A stretch of DNA of 64,000 nt from Syngnathus acus (Eukaryota; Chordata; Actinopteri; Syngnathiformes; Syngnathidae): contig NC_051090.1 of assembly GCF_901709675.1 (NCBI RefSeq), forward strand, positions 2,353,342-2,417,341, read 5' to 3'. The translations under genes and the position numbers were made by a program. This document shows, piece by piece, positions 40,473-52,294 of the stretch. Each line of letters opens with the position of its first letter. The stretch's first letter is position 1. The notes beneath the pieces were generated by a model, which had not been told where the DNA came from, ran no database searches, and saw only the letters and a list, made by a program, of their open reading frames with translations.

Positions 40473-43400
40473 CCTTCCTAAACTCATCTGTCGCTTTTTC
40501 ATTTGAGGTAATTTCATTGCATGTCGCTTCTTCCGCATCTCCTTCACGGCCATGTTTTTCACGTTTTAGCATTTGGATTCGATTGTAGTTCTCTCTTTGA
40601 AAGGACAAGAGGCATGGTGCCAAAGTACAGCAAGGTCAGTTGTGAGCTGCAAAAATACATTGTCAAGGACAGTTTGGCTATTTCCAGCCAGCCTTCAAAG
40701 ATGTTCTACAAATAGGAGGCACACGTACTAAACAGGTGGGTGATGCCCTCAAGCCACTTTCCAATATTGACACTTTGAAAGAGCAGACCCGCCAAAAAAG
40801 AAAAAAGTCTCAAGAAAGCAGACCTGACCAGTCTTGGTTTGACGCAACTATCTGAATGTCATTTTCAGGGGTCGATATAAAATGTGAAACTTGAATTTGG
40901 TAGCTGACCCACAAAAAAGACACAGGAAGTCTGCCATTTTGGATTTTGGAGTGGTCAAAAAAACCTTCACACTTTGTAAATTCAACCCCCAAAGCCAGAT
41001 TGTCTCAACAACATGAATTTTGGTCGACCCCCCCAAAAAAGTCTCAAGAAACCACAGTCAGTCTTTGAAGTGGCCATTTTAGGTTAACTCTCCGGTGGAG
41101 CTTCAAAAACCTCGTGTATCCTTGAGCTTTTTCATCATCGAGTGTGGGCGCAGCATGGCAGCGAGGCCAAATGCTATGCAAAAAAAAAAAAAAAAAGTTC
41201 CGATTGATCTTCTTGTTGTTGTCATTTGCCCACAGCAGCTTGTGTACAGCTTTTTGGAGCCTTCTTTTGTACAAATGAGGACATGTCGCAAAGCCATGCC
41301 AACCAACGTGGGTTGCCTTCAGAGTGCACAAACGCACTCAGAACTAATCTTTGAGCTCCCCCCCCTTCTGAAAATGTACTTTATTCCTAATTTTTTTCCA
41401 GGGGAAAAAAAAATCGATGAGGACTAGAACACATTTCTTGCCCAACTACGACTTTGTTCAGGTAATTGAACTTTTTTTTTTCCCCTCCAAGAATGTCAAC
41501 TTTTTTCTTGTCTTAATTTTTGTCTGCATAAAAAAAACTAGATGACAACTGATGAGTGACTTTTATGCTGTTTAAATTGTATTGTACTTTTTCCGCTTAC
41601 TTTAAATTGAGATTTTGTGTTGAATTCTCATACATTTCTGCCTTCACTCTCTTTTTGGTGTGGCTTAAATGCTCATTGGTACTTTTCCCGCAACCGTGTC
41701 GTCGTGTTTTTGGGAACGCCATTGCGTAAAATGTATTATTCCTGTATATTGCCATTAATTTAGCAACAGCAACACCACCAGTAGCTTTTAGTTTGGATAG
41801 AACACGGTGACGCCTTGTAATCTGATTGTTTTTGAATGATGAGTTTTGAAAAGAGCATTTGTTTCTGTCTTATAAAAGTTCTGAAATATGAATGCAATGT
41901 AAATGCCTTCAAGTGGCCTGTCATCATTTTAAAAGAAACCTTTTGGGGAGCACATGGATGTATTATACTTATCACATGAAAGTGCATTTTTAATATGGGC
42001 TGTTCTTTAAATGCAAATATCTGAAGCAATAAATAATGCTTTCACGGACAAAAAAAAAAGTAAAAGAACATTATTGGAGTCTTACGAAAACAGTGTTAAT
42101 GTTGAAAATGCATAATTTACCAAGAATAATATACTTTTTCAAGTGGTGTCAAAAGAATTGAGACCTACGGTGGAAGTAGTGCATATATGAAATATACATC
42201 TGATGACTATATTCATTATTTAAGATGCATTTCTGCACAAGCTTAATCTTCCTTAATGGAACAACAAGCCGGCGGGCGGCACGTGCTTGATTACACATAG
42301 CACACATGTCGGGTCGGCAGTTAGCACACATATAAATCCATCTTTCAACATCTGGCTCACATCTGCTTGCGGAGGATTTAGCTGCATTTAAGTTGCTTTT
42401 TGCGTCCTCGGCACAGCGACTTAAGCCGCCCGGCGATAACCGTCACGGCACAAGTGCAAACAGACGCGCCGCGTAACCTTTGGCCGCACTTTTACCCGCA
42501 CTGACTGACGCACACCGGGTGGAGGCGAGTCGCATCGGGGTGCTACCTGAAATGCTGACGGTTACCGTGGTCACGTGACAATTCCATTGTTCTGTGACTA
42601 ATGCATTTTGAAATATTTATATTTATTCAAATAACATGTTAACCCACAGTGCCAAATACCGTAGCATCTAACCTTTTGAACTTTTGTTTTAACACAAAAT
42701 TGTATAATACATTGAATTTATAATACATGGTATATTTTATGGACATTTCTAAGTGCTAAAAGTGCAATTAATTTCTTTTTTTAAACTACAACTTAATACA
42801 TTGCAAATTGGGACTGAGCGTTGTAATTCCTTTTGTGACCGGCAGAGGGGGGCAGAAGCTAAAAAATGAATGCGATGTTGGCCAACAGCAGGAACGCTTA
42901 CAATAATTTCAATAACAAAATAGGAATAGAGTATAAAATATATTTTTTTTTCAATAGTCATATTTTGAAGGATACATTTTCACAAAAAGTACATTAGTAG
43001 TACTGCAAGGAAATCACAGGCCATTTTACAAACAAAAATGTACATAGATGTATAAAATATTCGACTATTGGTTTTGTTTTTCACATCTGGAATAATAAAA
43101 AATAACAAATCAACAAAATAACTAACTTTCTAATCATGATTATAGTAATAATATTCATAATTTAAAAAAAAAAAAAACTACTTCGTGTCTAACCTTCCTC
43201 CCGCCCCCTTCCAAATGAACCGCCCCTGCCCCACTCTGGCCACCCGAGGAAACACTCATCTCCGCTATCTCCGCCTCTGGCATGTTGCAGGCTTGTGTGT
43301 CTGACGCGCGAGGAACAACAGGAAAAGGAGGGTGAAGAGTTACGCGCAGTTACCTCTCATACGCGCAGCCCACTTTTGGCGTGATGATGAAGAGGAGAAG

Positions 43401-43564
43401 AAGGATGCGCGCCGACGTTGCGCGCCAAAGCCGTGCCATGCCCGGCGTTTTGGATGTGAACCATCAAGAAAAAAAATGTCTTTCAGGGTAATGCGAAACA
43501 GATGAAGAACGTCAAGGAGGACTTGGAAAGACTTGTAGCAAGAGACCAGTGGCGGTCGGCCAGC
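40473..43564. other. gabra5 3' untranslated region and gabrg3 upstream DNA
   Basis: A well placed AATAAA at 42028-42033, followed about 15 bases later by an A run, is the best candidate end of the gabra5 transcript, implying a 3' untranslated region near 1.6 kb. The rest is AT-rich with no exon. About 43190-43565 becomes more GC-rich and is the likely gabrg3 promoter and leader. A TTTCAG at about 43491 could be a leader acceptor. Confidence 0.5.
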
Positions 43565-46500
43565 ATGACCTCCGCCTGCTCGCCTTGGTTCCTCCTCTTC
43601 CTCATGGCTCTCAATGCAAGGTGTGTAGCTCATATTATTAAAAAAAAAAAAGCATAATTAGGGTTGGAGAAATTTTATGAAAATTTCCTGAATGTTGCCA
43701 GTCTATTGTAAATTAAGTTGGAAAAATGTGTCAATTAATAACTGGAAACTTTCCATGAGAATGAATGTGAATTTATTAACAATTAAATCCGGGGAAAAGA
43801 AAATATGTTGAAAAGAAATTTTATTAGAAAATAAAAATGGGAATTTAATTCTGTGTGTTTAGTTGTGTGACTTGCGACTATGAGGACGACTACGAGGACG
43901 TGACGGTCCAGAAGATGATGCCAACCAAATCTCAGCAGTCGGATGCCACGAAAATCCTCAACGGACTCCTCGAGGATTACGACCGCAAGCTCAGGCCCGA
44001 CATTGGAGGTCATTTGATTATTGTTTTTATTGATAACATTGATCAAGTGAGATGAGGACCGTTTTGAGAAAAGAATTGCTTTTGTGGCATCTTGGCGCTG
44101 AGAAACTGTGTCGAAATTCGTTGAGGATCTTCGTTTAAACAAAAGTAGTACTTTGCTGCCATCTTGTAGCAAATAATCATTGAAATAAGTTTAAACAAAA
44201 GTAGTGCTTTGCTGCCAAGGAACTATTTCAAAGTGAGTTGAGTTTCATTTATTCATACTGTCCTAATACTTTTGTCAAGAACTTAAAGGGATAGACTACA
44301 ATAGTACCTTCAGATAGCTGCTCGATATCGTCTGTCACTCAGTTCTTCTACTGTGATGTCATGTATCTCACTCTTATTGCTATTATTTTGGTGCACTTTG
44401 GCTTCCTGTTGACTTGATGGGGCTCTCAACAAAGGACTTTGATTAGTATGTTTGAGACTTTACACGCTATGTTGGCATCTGGAGCCAGCCGCAAGCTAGC
44501 AGGCTAGCCGTCACCGATGTTGGCTAACTGCTAGCAAGCCAGCTATCTTCCTCAGGAAAACAATGAAGCATTCCTCAGTGTTATCGATTTTTCCATGCCG
44601 TTTGTTCCTTTATTTAAGAGAAAAAACGAAAAGCTAAGTTAATCCCACTGCTTTGATGAGTTTATATTGGAAATCAAAGGCGATTATCCCGCCGTCTGAG
44701 AAGGCGACCGAGAAAGAAGCTGCTGGCTTTCTCTTGCTCACGTTGAGTGAAATCGATCGGCTTGACGTTCCACAATGAAACGGCTTTAGTGTCAAAACTA
44801 AAACACATTGTTCTCCTTTCAAAACAACATACTGGGGACACAAACACTCCACTTGCAACATGTGAACATGCTTTGGATCAAGTCAATGTTAGACTGGATG
44901 CTTTGGGTCGGGATCGTTTTCTCTTTAATGGCTACATGCATTGGATCATTTTATGTACATGTTCATGTATTGTTACCTTTTTGGTTCGAGCATTGTTGGT
45001 GAAATGCTTTGGAACATGAGCTGTCCTACGTACAATTGATTCCTTACAAGATCGGTTTGTTCGTGACGGTCACGTTTTGTTGTCACGGCCTTAAGTGCTG
45101 CTTCGCATTGCTCACTAAATCGTGAATGATGCGCTTCTCCACTAATTAGCATTCTCTTTCTTCTCAACAGTCAAGCCAACCCTCATCGACGTGGACATTT
45201 TTGTCAACAGCATCGGACCCGTGTCCTCCATTGATATGGTAAGTCACAACAGATCTCGAGTTGAATAATCTGGGAGGGATCTTTGAATGTTATATCTTGT
45301 TTTAAAAAGATGTACATTTCTGTTTTGAAATGAACAATCTAGGACCTAATACGGACCCCTGTGGCATCCCAATCACAAGTTAATTTGTAGCCCTGGAGTT
45401 GCACAAACGGGTGTCTTGTAATGTGTCAAAAAAAAAAAAACATTTCAAACAGGTTTGAAAAATGCTAATAAGTCACGTACACTCACATTCCTTCTCATTC
45501 CACTACCGCCATTGTTTCGGGTTGCCAGGACACAAAAAGAACAATGTCGTTTTGCTTTCAGGATTTCACAATGAAAGGACTAATCGCCGTTTATTAGCAT
45601 GTAGCGAAAGAAAAAGAAAAAAAGATGGGGGCGGCATACTTTTGTACCTGTCTTTTGTTCGATCACAGTGACGAGACAAAATCACCATTCATTCTTCAGC
45701 GCGATAATTGTAAGTCTTTGTTCGTAAGAGATTGAAGTCCTCTTTCAATTTTCTATATTATTATGCGATTATTGTTTTTCCTGTAGTTAACCAAAAGCAT
45801 TGAAAAGAGAAGTGAAAGGAATTTCCTTTTGGCAGAATTTGGAGAACCGATCAGCAGGAGAATGGATGAATCACCTCCCAGTCTCCATGCAATGGGGAAT
45901 TATCCCCACAGATTAGCTAGCTGCTCCTTTCAGAAATCTACCTCTACAAATGTTCAATTTTTCTTCTCCGGTTCCCCACGGCGGCGCACAATTAAAGGTC
46001 ATCAGCACCCTGCGTACTCGTTGATTATAGATTTCCTTGTAATTGGCCTGCTACTTAAGCGCTTTTGGCCAAAGGTCAGATGCAACGTGAAAATATTTGA
46101 GAAACCGGAGGGGCCAAAGTGCTGCTCGCGGGAACTGTTGCCATGGGGATGTTTGGCTTGCTTGCCTCACTCAGTGGTGAAATAATAATAGTCATTCAAA
46201 CCCTCCAATCATCAAGATTTCCAGGACTGCTACCGATTAAGAAATGGCTAATTCAAACCAAAATGGATCATTTCTGAGAATTTTTCATGTTATGATAGGT
46301 CAGTCCATTTAGTCAATTAGTGTAACTACTGGCGGCCTCAAACCCAAATGTCTGACTTCCTGTTCAATACCGCGCCGGGGCCCTTGAAGGGGCCTCGTCG
46401 CAATCCATCAACCCTCTTTGCTCTTCCAGGAATACCAAATTGACATCATCTTCGCGCAGACGTGGATCGACAGCCGTTTGCGTTACAACAGCAGCAGCAT

Positions 46501-49352
46501 GAAGATCTTGACGCTCAACAGCAACATGGTGGGCCTCATCTGGTTGCCCGACACCATCTTCAGGAACTCCAAGAACGCTGACGCCCATTGGATCACCATG
46601 CCAAATCAGCTGCTCAGAATATGGAACAACGGCAAGATACTTTACACCTTGAGGTAAACAAGTGTGACCTGAAGTCGCAATCTAATGTGCCCTGGCTTGG
46701 TTGTGAACGGGAAAAAAAAATCGAGTGACGCTGACTTGCCTCGTTGCTTTATTTAACTCTTCTCCAAGGTTCACCTCGACCCAGCTCGACATCAACAATA
46801 AACATTATTATGGCCATGTGGAGATGTCTGGAAATTTGCTTTCAGGCATATTTGAAGGGGCTGAGTGAGATTGCATTAGAAGCTGACGATGGAATGTCAG
46901 CCTGTCTAAAATGCCTTGACGTGGATGACGTTAAGAAAAAAAAAATCGGACTTCAAGTGGGCCAGACTTCAAGTTCAACTAGCAAAGCTTGTCTGTAGTG
47001 ATGGCTATGTTTTTTTGCCTCAATTTAATTGATATTGTGCTTCTCTCATGGTGTGTGTGCCTTGACCACGTGGGGGCAGTATAACACAGACAAAGGAATG
47101 TTAGTCATTCTTCAGAGGATAAAGAATATATGCCTGTGAGTATCTGTTTACGATGCTTGAAGGCTCATAACACCTTGTTGTTTCAGACTGACTATAAACG
47201 CAGAGTGCCAGCTGCAGCTACACAACTTTCCCATGGACGAGCACTCATGTCCGCTCATCTTCTCCAGCTGTGAGTATGACACAACGAATGACACAATTTG
47301 ATTTAATTTTAAAAGATTTTAGTCAAGATTCAGCAGTGCATTTGTTGCCAAGGTCCCAATAAACAAGACAAATGTTTTATTTTGTTTGAGATCTTGTTAC
47401 TTTCAGTATGAAATGTAATTTACAATTCATACATTTGAAATAAACATGGAAATTAATGTGAGGTATTCAGAGAGCTGGCTCTAGGTTCTCTATTTTTTTT
47501 TGTCACCCTTGTCCTTTATTTTGGTTCCTATTAGATCAGGGGTGTCAAACTCATTTTTTTCACGGGCCGCATTGTAGTCATAGCTTCTTTTGGAGGGCTA
47601 TTATGACTGTCAACCCAAATAAATGTACGAGCACCTCATATTATATACAGTAAAAGCTACAAAACAAACTGACAAATAACTCGTTTTCAAATCAGACGAG
47701 TAAAAACTGGTCAAATATTTAAAAAAAAAAAAGATATTAAAAGTGAAGGCAATTCTAGTAATGACACGAATTTGATGCACAATTTGTTTTTGCGGACCAC
47801 ATAAAATGATGTGGCGGGCTGTATCTGGCCCCCGGGCCTTGAGTTTGACACCCATCAGGTGTCCCTTTGGTCTCGCTAATAATTCGATTTTTTATTTTAA
47901 CAACAGGATGTGCATGAACTATGTAAATAAAGGCTCTTTTTAAAGGGGCCCATCAAAGGAGGCACTTGAGCGTCAATGAATGGGCCTCACGCTCAGGGAC
48001 CACAAATCTAATGAAAGCCATCAGGGGAGAAACTCAAAGCCTTTCACCTTTACTTAAGGAAGTCAGACGATGTGACAGCTGTTGCCGTGGCAACCACTCC
48101 ATCCTCTTCCTCTCGTGAAGTCCATCCCAAAGACTGTGTGTGGGGCGGTGATTGTGCCTGTGTTCCACTAATCAACTCATCACAATGCTGATATGCAGCC
48201 CACCTGTGAACGTACAGCATATAGTAGATGGCATAGCAATTGTTAGCACGCTAACATGTTAGCATCTTTTCTCGATTGAAACGTGACGATGAAGAAAGAT
48301 GGTTCGGCCAAGTATAATGCATTGTGTTTGTTCTGGAACCGTTGCAGACGGGTACCCGCGTGACGAGATGGTCTACAAGTGGAGGAGGAACTCAGTGGAG
48401 GCGGCGGACCAAAAGTCCTGGCGCCTCTATCAGTTTGACTTCATTGGCCTCAGGAACACCACCAACATCATCAAGACCACAGCAGGTACTCGACAGCACT
48501 CAAAGATGAGTGGCTGAGATGGGTAAACGATTTTGGATTTTTGCCGGCGGCGGCGTGCCCCAACACACACCCAGGTGACTACGTGGCGATGACAGTGTAC
48601 TTTGACCTGAGGAGGCGAATGGGCTACTTCACCATCCAGACCTACATTCCCTGCATCCTCACTGTGGTACTGTCCTGGGTCTCCTTCTGGATCAAGAAGG
48701 ACGCCACGCCAGCCAGGACCGCTTTGGGTCAGACAAACTTTTAACCCTAAACGTGCTTTGAAAGCAGGCTGGAAACTTGACTTTGAAAGATTTTGCAGGA
48801 ATCACCACGGTGCTGACGATGACTACGCTGAGCTCGGTGGCGAGGACGTCTCTTCCGCGCGTGTCCTACGTGACGGCCATGGACCTTTTCGTCACCGTCT
48901 GCTTCCTGTTTGTCTTCGCCGCTCTGATGGAGTACGCCACCCTCAACTATTACTCCAGTTGGACCCGCACGCCCCCTTGCATGGACAGGAAACGCCACGT
49001 AAGTATGCTAGCCTAATATGATGTGTAACACCATCTAAGGTTAGGAAGTAAAAGTGTGTCTCGTTTGCAGAACTATTCGGTGCTGGATGCCAGGCAGCCT
49101 CCTCCCACGGTGGTGACCCTGAACAACACCACCTACTGGCAGGACTTGGACGACACGTGCGCCTCTCAGTGTTTGGACGGCAAAGACTGCTTCGGCTTCT
49201 TCTGCTGCTACGACGACTGCAAAGACGGTGCCTGGCGGAGAGGACGCGTCCACGTAGACTTGCTGGACCTGGACGCCTACTCCAGGGTCTTTTTCCCTGC
49301 CTCCTTTCTTCTCTTCAACGTGGTCTATTGGGTGGGATATCTCTACCTTTAG
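43565..49352 (+). CDS. gabrg3: GABA-A receptor subunit gamma-3
   Basis: Gamma subunit of the GABA-gated chloride channel, normally needed for synaptic placement and for the benzodiazepine site at the alpha/gamma interface. Coding exons: 43565-43620, 43863-44008, 45171-45238, 46430-46653, 47187-47269, 48348-48485, 48575-48727, 48799-48998, 49071-49352; phases agree: 449 residues. Visible: short signal peptide around [10 protein letters not shown], acidic N terminus, NSIGPVSS, Cys-loop starting [32 protein letters not shown] typical of gamma subunits, [11 protein letters not shown] pore helix, the cysteine cluster [11 protein letters not shown] in the intracellular loop, and ending WVGYLYL. Gamma-3 is favoured by [16 protein letters not shown] and gene order. 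An in-frame ATG at 43502 would add 21 charged residues before the signal peptide, so 43565 is preferred. Ile97 replaces the Phe77-equivalent. Two donors (GTCATT after 44008, GTCAGA after 48727) are weak. The intracellular loop lacks a stretch present in human. Confidence 0.94.
47537..47855. mobile_element. Non-autonomous hAT-like DNA transposon in gabrg3 intron 5
   Basis: The segment opens with CAGGGGTGTCAAACTCA and closes with TGAGTTTGACACCC, an inverted repeat of at least 13 perfect bases, enclosing about 290 bases without coding capacity. GGGCCGCA- and GGGCTGTATCTGGCC-like motifs inside are typical of this abundant family of hAT-like elements in fish. I could not see a clean 8-base target duplication, so the exact ends are uncertain. 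Confidence 0.65.
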
Positions 49353-49639
49353 TGACAATTCAAAGCGTACACCCTTCTGGTAGTGTTTGCAAAGATAGGT
49401 CACTACGTCAACTAGCCAATACAGCCTTAATGCTTTAAACACAAAGGATTTTCAATCTTTCAAGTTTACCACCCATTGCTAGTGTGTACTTAGACAACAA
49501 GAGGGTATAAGTAGCGAGCTCAGCTGCTAACAAATGGTAGCTTGTAGTTTAGCCTTACTATCATCAAAATGATATTTAAATGTAATGTATGGATTTTTAA
49601 TTGTATTGTGGGCTTTGTCTTTTTAAAAATAAAAGGCCA

Positions 49640-49965
49640 TTTTTTAAGCCTATATACATGGTCATTTTTGAAGCCTGATCTTTTTAAAGCCTTACTATGG
49701 TGAGTCATTGTTGAAAGCCTTACTGTACATAGGCCTTTTGAAGCCTTTTAAACTGAAAGGGTGATTTTTTTTAAAAGCCTTTCTATGGTGAGTCATTTTT
49801 GAAAGCCTTACTATACATAGTAGGCCTTTTCAAGCCTTTTAAACTGAAACGGTCTTTTTTTTTTAAAAACCTTACTGTAATTGGTCATTTCTGAAAGCCT
49901 TACTGTAATTGGTCATTTTTAAAAGCTTTACGATACATGATGTTTTTAAAAGCATTACAATAGTC
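49640..49965. repeat. Degenerate tandem repeat built on AAGCCTTACTATGGTCATTTTT
   Basis: About ten diverged units of roughly 25-35 bases contain AAGCCTTAC and GTCATTTTT-like cores. A higher-order duplication of about 90 bases is visible: 'GGTGAGTCATT.TTGAAAGCC' through 'CTTTTAAACTGAAA.GG' appears twice, starting near 49698 and 49787. Confidence 0.7.
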
Positions 49966-50462
49966 ATTTTTAAAATTTCATTTCAATCATTTCTTTTTTC
50001 TAAGTGTAATCACTGTGTATTGTGATTTGGTAATTCCAAGCTACAAGAATAAGATAGCAATGCACAGTTGACGCTGTCCTTCATGTTGCAATGGCGCCGG
50101 ATGCCAAATAATGCCATTTAATGAATGCACATTAGTGGCGAACTCGGGCATGGCTGTTTCTAGGCAACAGCACAAAGAAAGCTGAAGAGGCTTCTCGAGG
50201 CTGACATTCTAAATGTTGACCACAGTCAAGTTTTATTAAATTTCTGCACGGGCGCAAGAAAGCGAAGCATTCTGAAAGCTCATGTACAGTATTTAAGCTA
50301 GCGGACAACGCACCAAGATAACACATTTCATTCTGATCTTTTTATATTTTTCAAATTATTTTCTATACTGTTTTTTAATCTATTAAAAGCTTTTAAAAAA
50401 GAAAAGTTATACTCAGAGACGACGTACAAATGCCATCAGTTATTAGTTATTTATTTATTTCA

Positions 50463-51290
50463 TTGTATTGTTTGTATTTGTATGGTATGGTGTTTGTATG
50501 GTATTGTACTGTATGGTATTGGACTGTATGGTATTGTTTGTATTGTACTGTATGTATTGTAGTGTTTGTATTGTATATATTGTAGTGTTTGCCATTGTAT
50601 GGCGTGTTTTGTCGCTTGTACTGTCTGCCATTGCATGGCGTCTTTTGTCGCTTGTACTGTCTGCCATTGCATGGCGTCTTTTGTCGCTTGTACTGTCTGC
50701 CATTGCATGGCGTCTTTTGTCGCTTGTACTGTCTGCCATTGCATGCCGTCTTTTGTCGTTTGTACTGTCTGCCATTGCATGGCGTCTTTTGTCGCTTGTA
50801 CTGTCTGCCATTGCATGGCGTCTTTTGTCGTTTGTACTGTTTGCCATTGCATGGCGTCTTTTGTCGTTTGTACTGTCTGCCATTGCATGGCGTCTTTTGT
50901 CGCTTGTACTGTCTGCCATTGCATGGCGTCTTGTCGTTTGTACTGTCTGCCATTGCATGGCGTCTTTTGTCGTTTGTACTGTCTGCCATTGCATGGCGTC
51001 TTGTCGTTTGTACTGTCTGCCATTGTATGGCGTCTTTTGTCGTTTGTACTGTTTGCCATTGCATGGCGTCTTTTGTCAATTGTACTGTTTGCCATTGTAT
51101 GGCGTCTTGTCGCTTGTACTGTTTGCCATTGTATGGCGTGTTTTGTCGCTTGTACTGTTTGCCATTGCATGGCGTGTTTTGTCGCTTGTACTGTCTGCCA
51201 TTGCATGGCGTCTTTTGTCGCTTGTACTGTGCCATTGCATGGCGTCTTTTGTCGCTTGTACTGTGCCATTGCATGGTATGCGTGGTATTG
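50463..51290. repeat. 36-bp minisatellite of about 20 copies, nested in a TGTATGGTATTG-rich tract
   Basis: The unit is close to 36 bases and contains GTCGCTTGTACTGT followed by CTGCCATTGCATGGCGTC. Twenty copies of the TGCCATTG core can be counted between about 50589 and 51276, with only a few substitutions (GTCGC/GTCGT, GCATGG/GTATGG) and a few copies shortened to 34 or 33 bases. The left flank (50463-50588) and right flank (51272-51295) share TGGTATTGTAC-like sequence. Because 36 is divisible by three, long frames stay open on both strands; these are not taken as genes. Confidence 0.93.
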
Positions 51291-51440
51291 TACCGTCCCC
51301 AATTCATGACGTCACATCCGCCAATTCAAATCTTCCTCGCCTGCTCGTCCAATGGCGCTTTGCACACTCGCGTACCACGTGACAGGCCACCGCATTAGGG
51401 AAAAATTATGGAACTGAAAAGTGCCACACCCGCCATCGCC

Positions 51441-51808
51441 AAGGGGAGGTTTCGAACACTATTCCCAACGTGTCAGAGGCAATGACGTTAACCACTCGAC
51501 CAACTTTGGCAGTGACAGAAAGGCAACCAAGGCTCACCTCAAGACTGAAAACTGCCTTCAAAAACCTAAGTGCCACTTTGCCCGCCTCCTACCTCTGCCC
51601 AAATTCAGTCTGACCAATCAGAGCGCAACTGAAATGGGCCTGACCACGTCCACGTTTCCAACAGCCAATCGGAAGGCAATTTTAAATTGACGACGCCACG
51701 CCTACTTCACATCCCACCAATCACAGGACCCCTCGTCTGCATCACCCCTTTCCAACCAATCGGATTCCATTCTCATTGCCCCGCCCACTTCCTGAGACCT
51801 CAGCGAAT
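51441..51808. repeat. Direct duplication, copy 1 (CCAAT-rich)
   Basis: This copy aligns with 51909-52294 at an offset of 468 to about 485 bases and high identity. It contains four CCAAT motifs in the contexts ACCAATCAGAG, GCCAATCGGA, ACCAATCACAGG and ACCAATCGGATT. The left end, read on the minus strand, has tRNA-like box A (TGGTCGAGTGG) and box B (GTTCGAAACC) sequences about 33 bases apart. Confidence 0.85.
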
Positions 51809-51908
51809 CATGAAGCAGTATTAAACAAGCGAAAGGTAAAAAAATAAATAAAAAATAAGAGTCACAATCTTTATGCAGAAGTGAGAGAAAATTGACAAAG
51901 TACAGCCC

Positions 51909-52294
51909 AAGGGGAGGTTTCGAACACTATTCCCATCGTGTCAGAGGCAATGACGTTAACCACCCGACCAAAGACTCGTGACTTTGGCAGTGACAGAACG
52001 GCAACCAACGCTCACCTCAAGACTGAAAACTCCCTTCAAAAACCTAAGTGCCACTTTGCCCGCCTCCTACCTCTGCCCAAATTCAGTCTGACCAATCAGA
52101 GCGCAGCTAAAATGGGCCTGACCACGCCCACCTATCCATCAGCCAATCGGAGGGCAGCATTTCAAATCGACGACGCCACGTCTACTTTACATCCCACCGA
52201 TCACAGGACCCCTCGTCTGCATAACCGCGCCCCCTTTCCAACCAATCGGATTTTATTCTCATTGCCCCACCCACTTCCTGATACCTCAGCAAAT
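51909..52294. repeat. Direct duplication, copy 2 (CCAAT-rich)
   Basis: Second copy of the 51441-51808 segment. It differs by small insertions (for example AAGACTCGTG after 51968) and scattered substitutions. Three CCAAT motifs of the first copy are kept; the third has changed to ACCGATCACAGG. Confidence 0.85.

Noticed and set aside
50447-51398. Long open frames of about 180-304 codons on both strands over the minisatellite
   Set aside because: The 36-base unit is a multiple of three, so any frame without a stop in one unit stays open. The translations are pure 12-residue repeats, and overlapping open frames occur on both strands.
51430-52000. Possible tRNA genes at the ends of the duplicated segment
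   Set aside because: Box A and box B motifs are present, but the T stem does not pair and no cloverleaf can be drawn, so at most they are tRNA-derived remnants.
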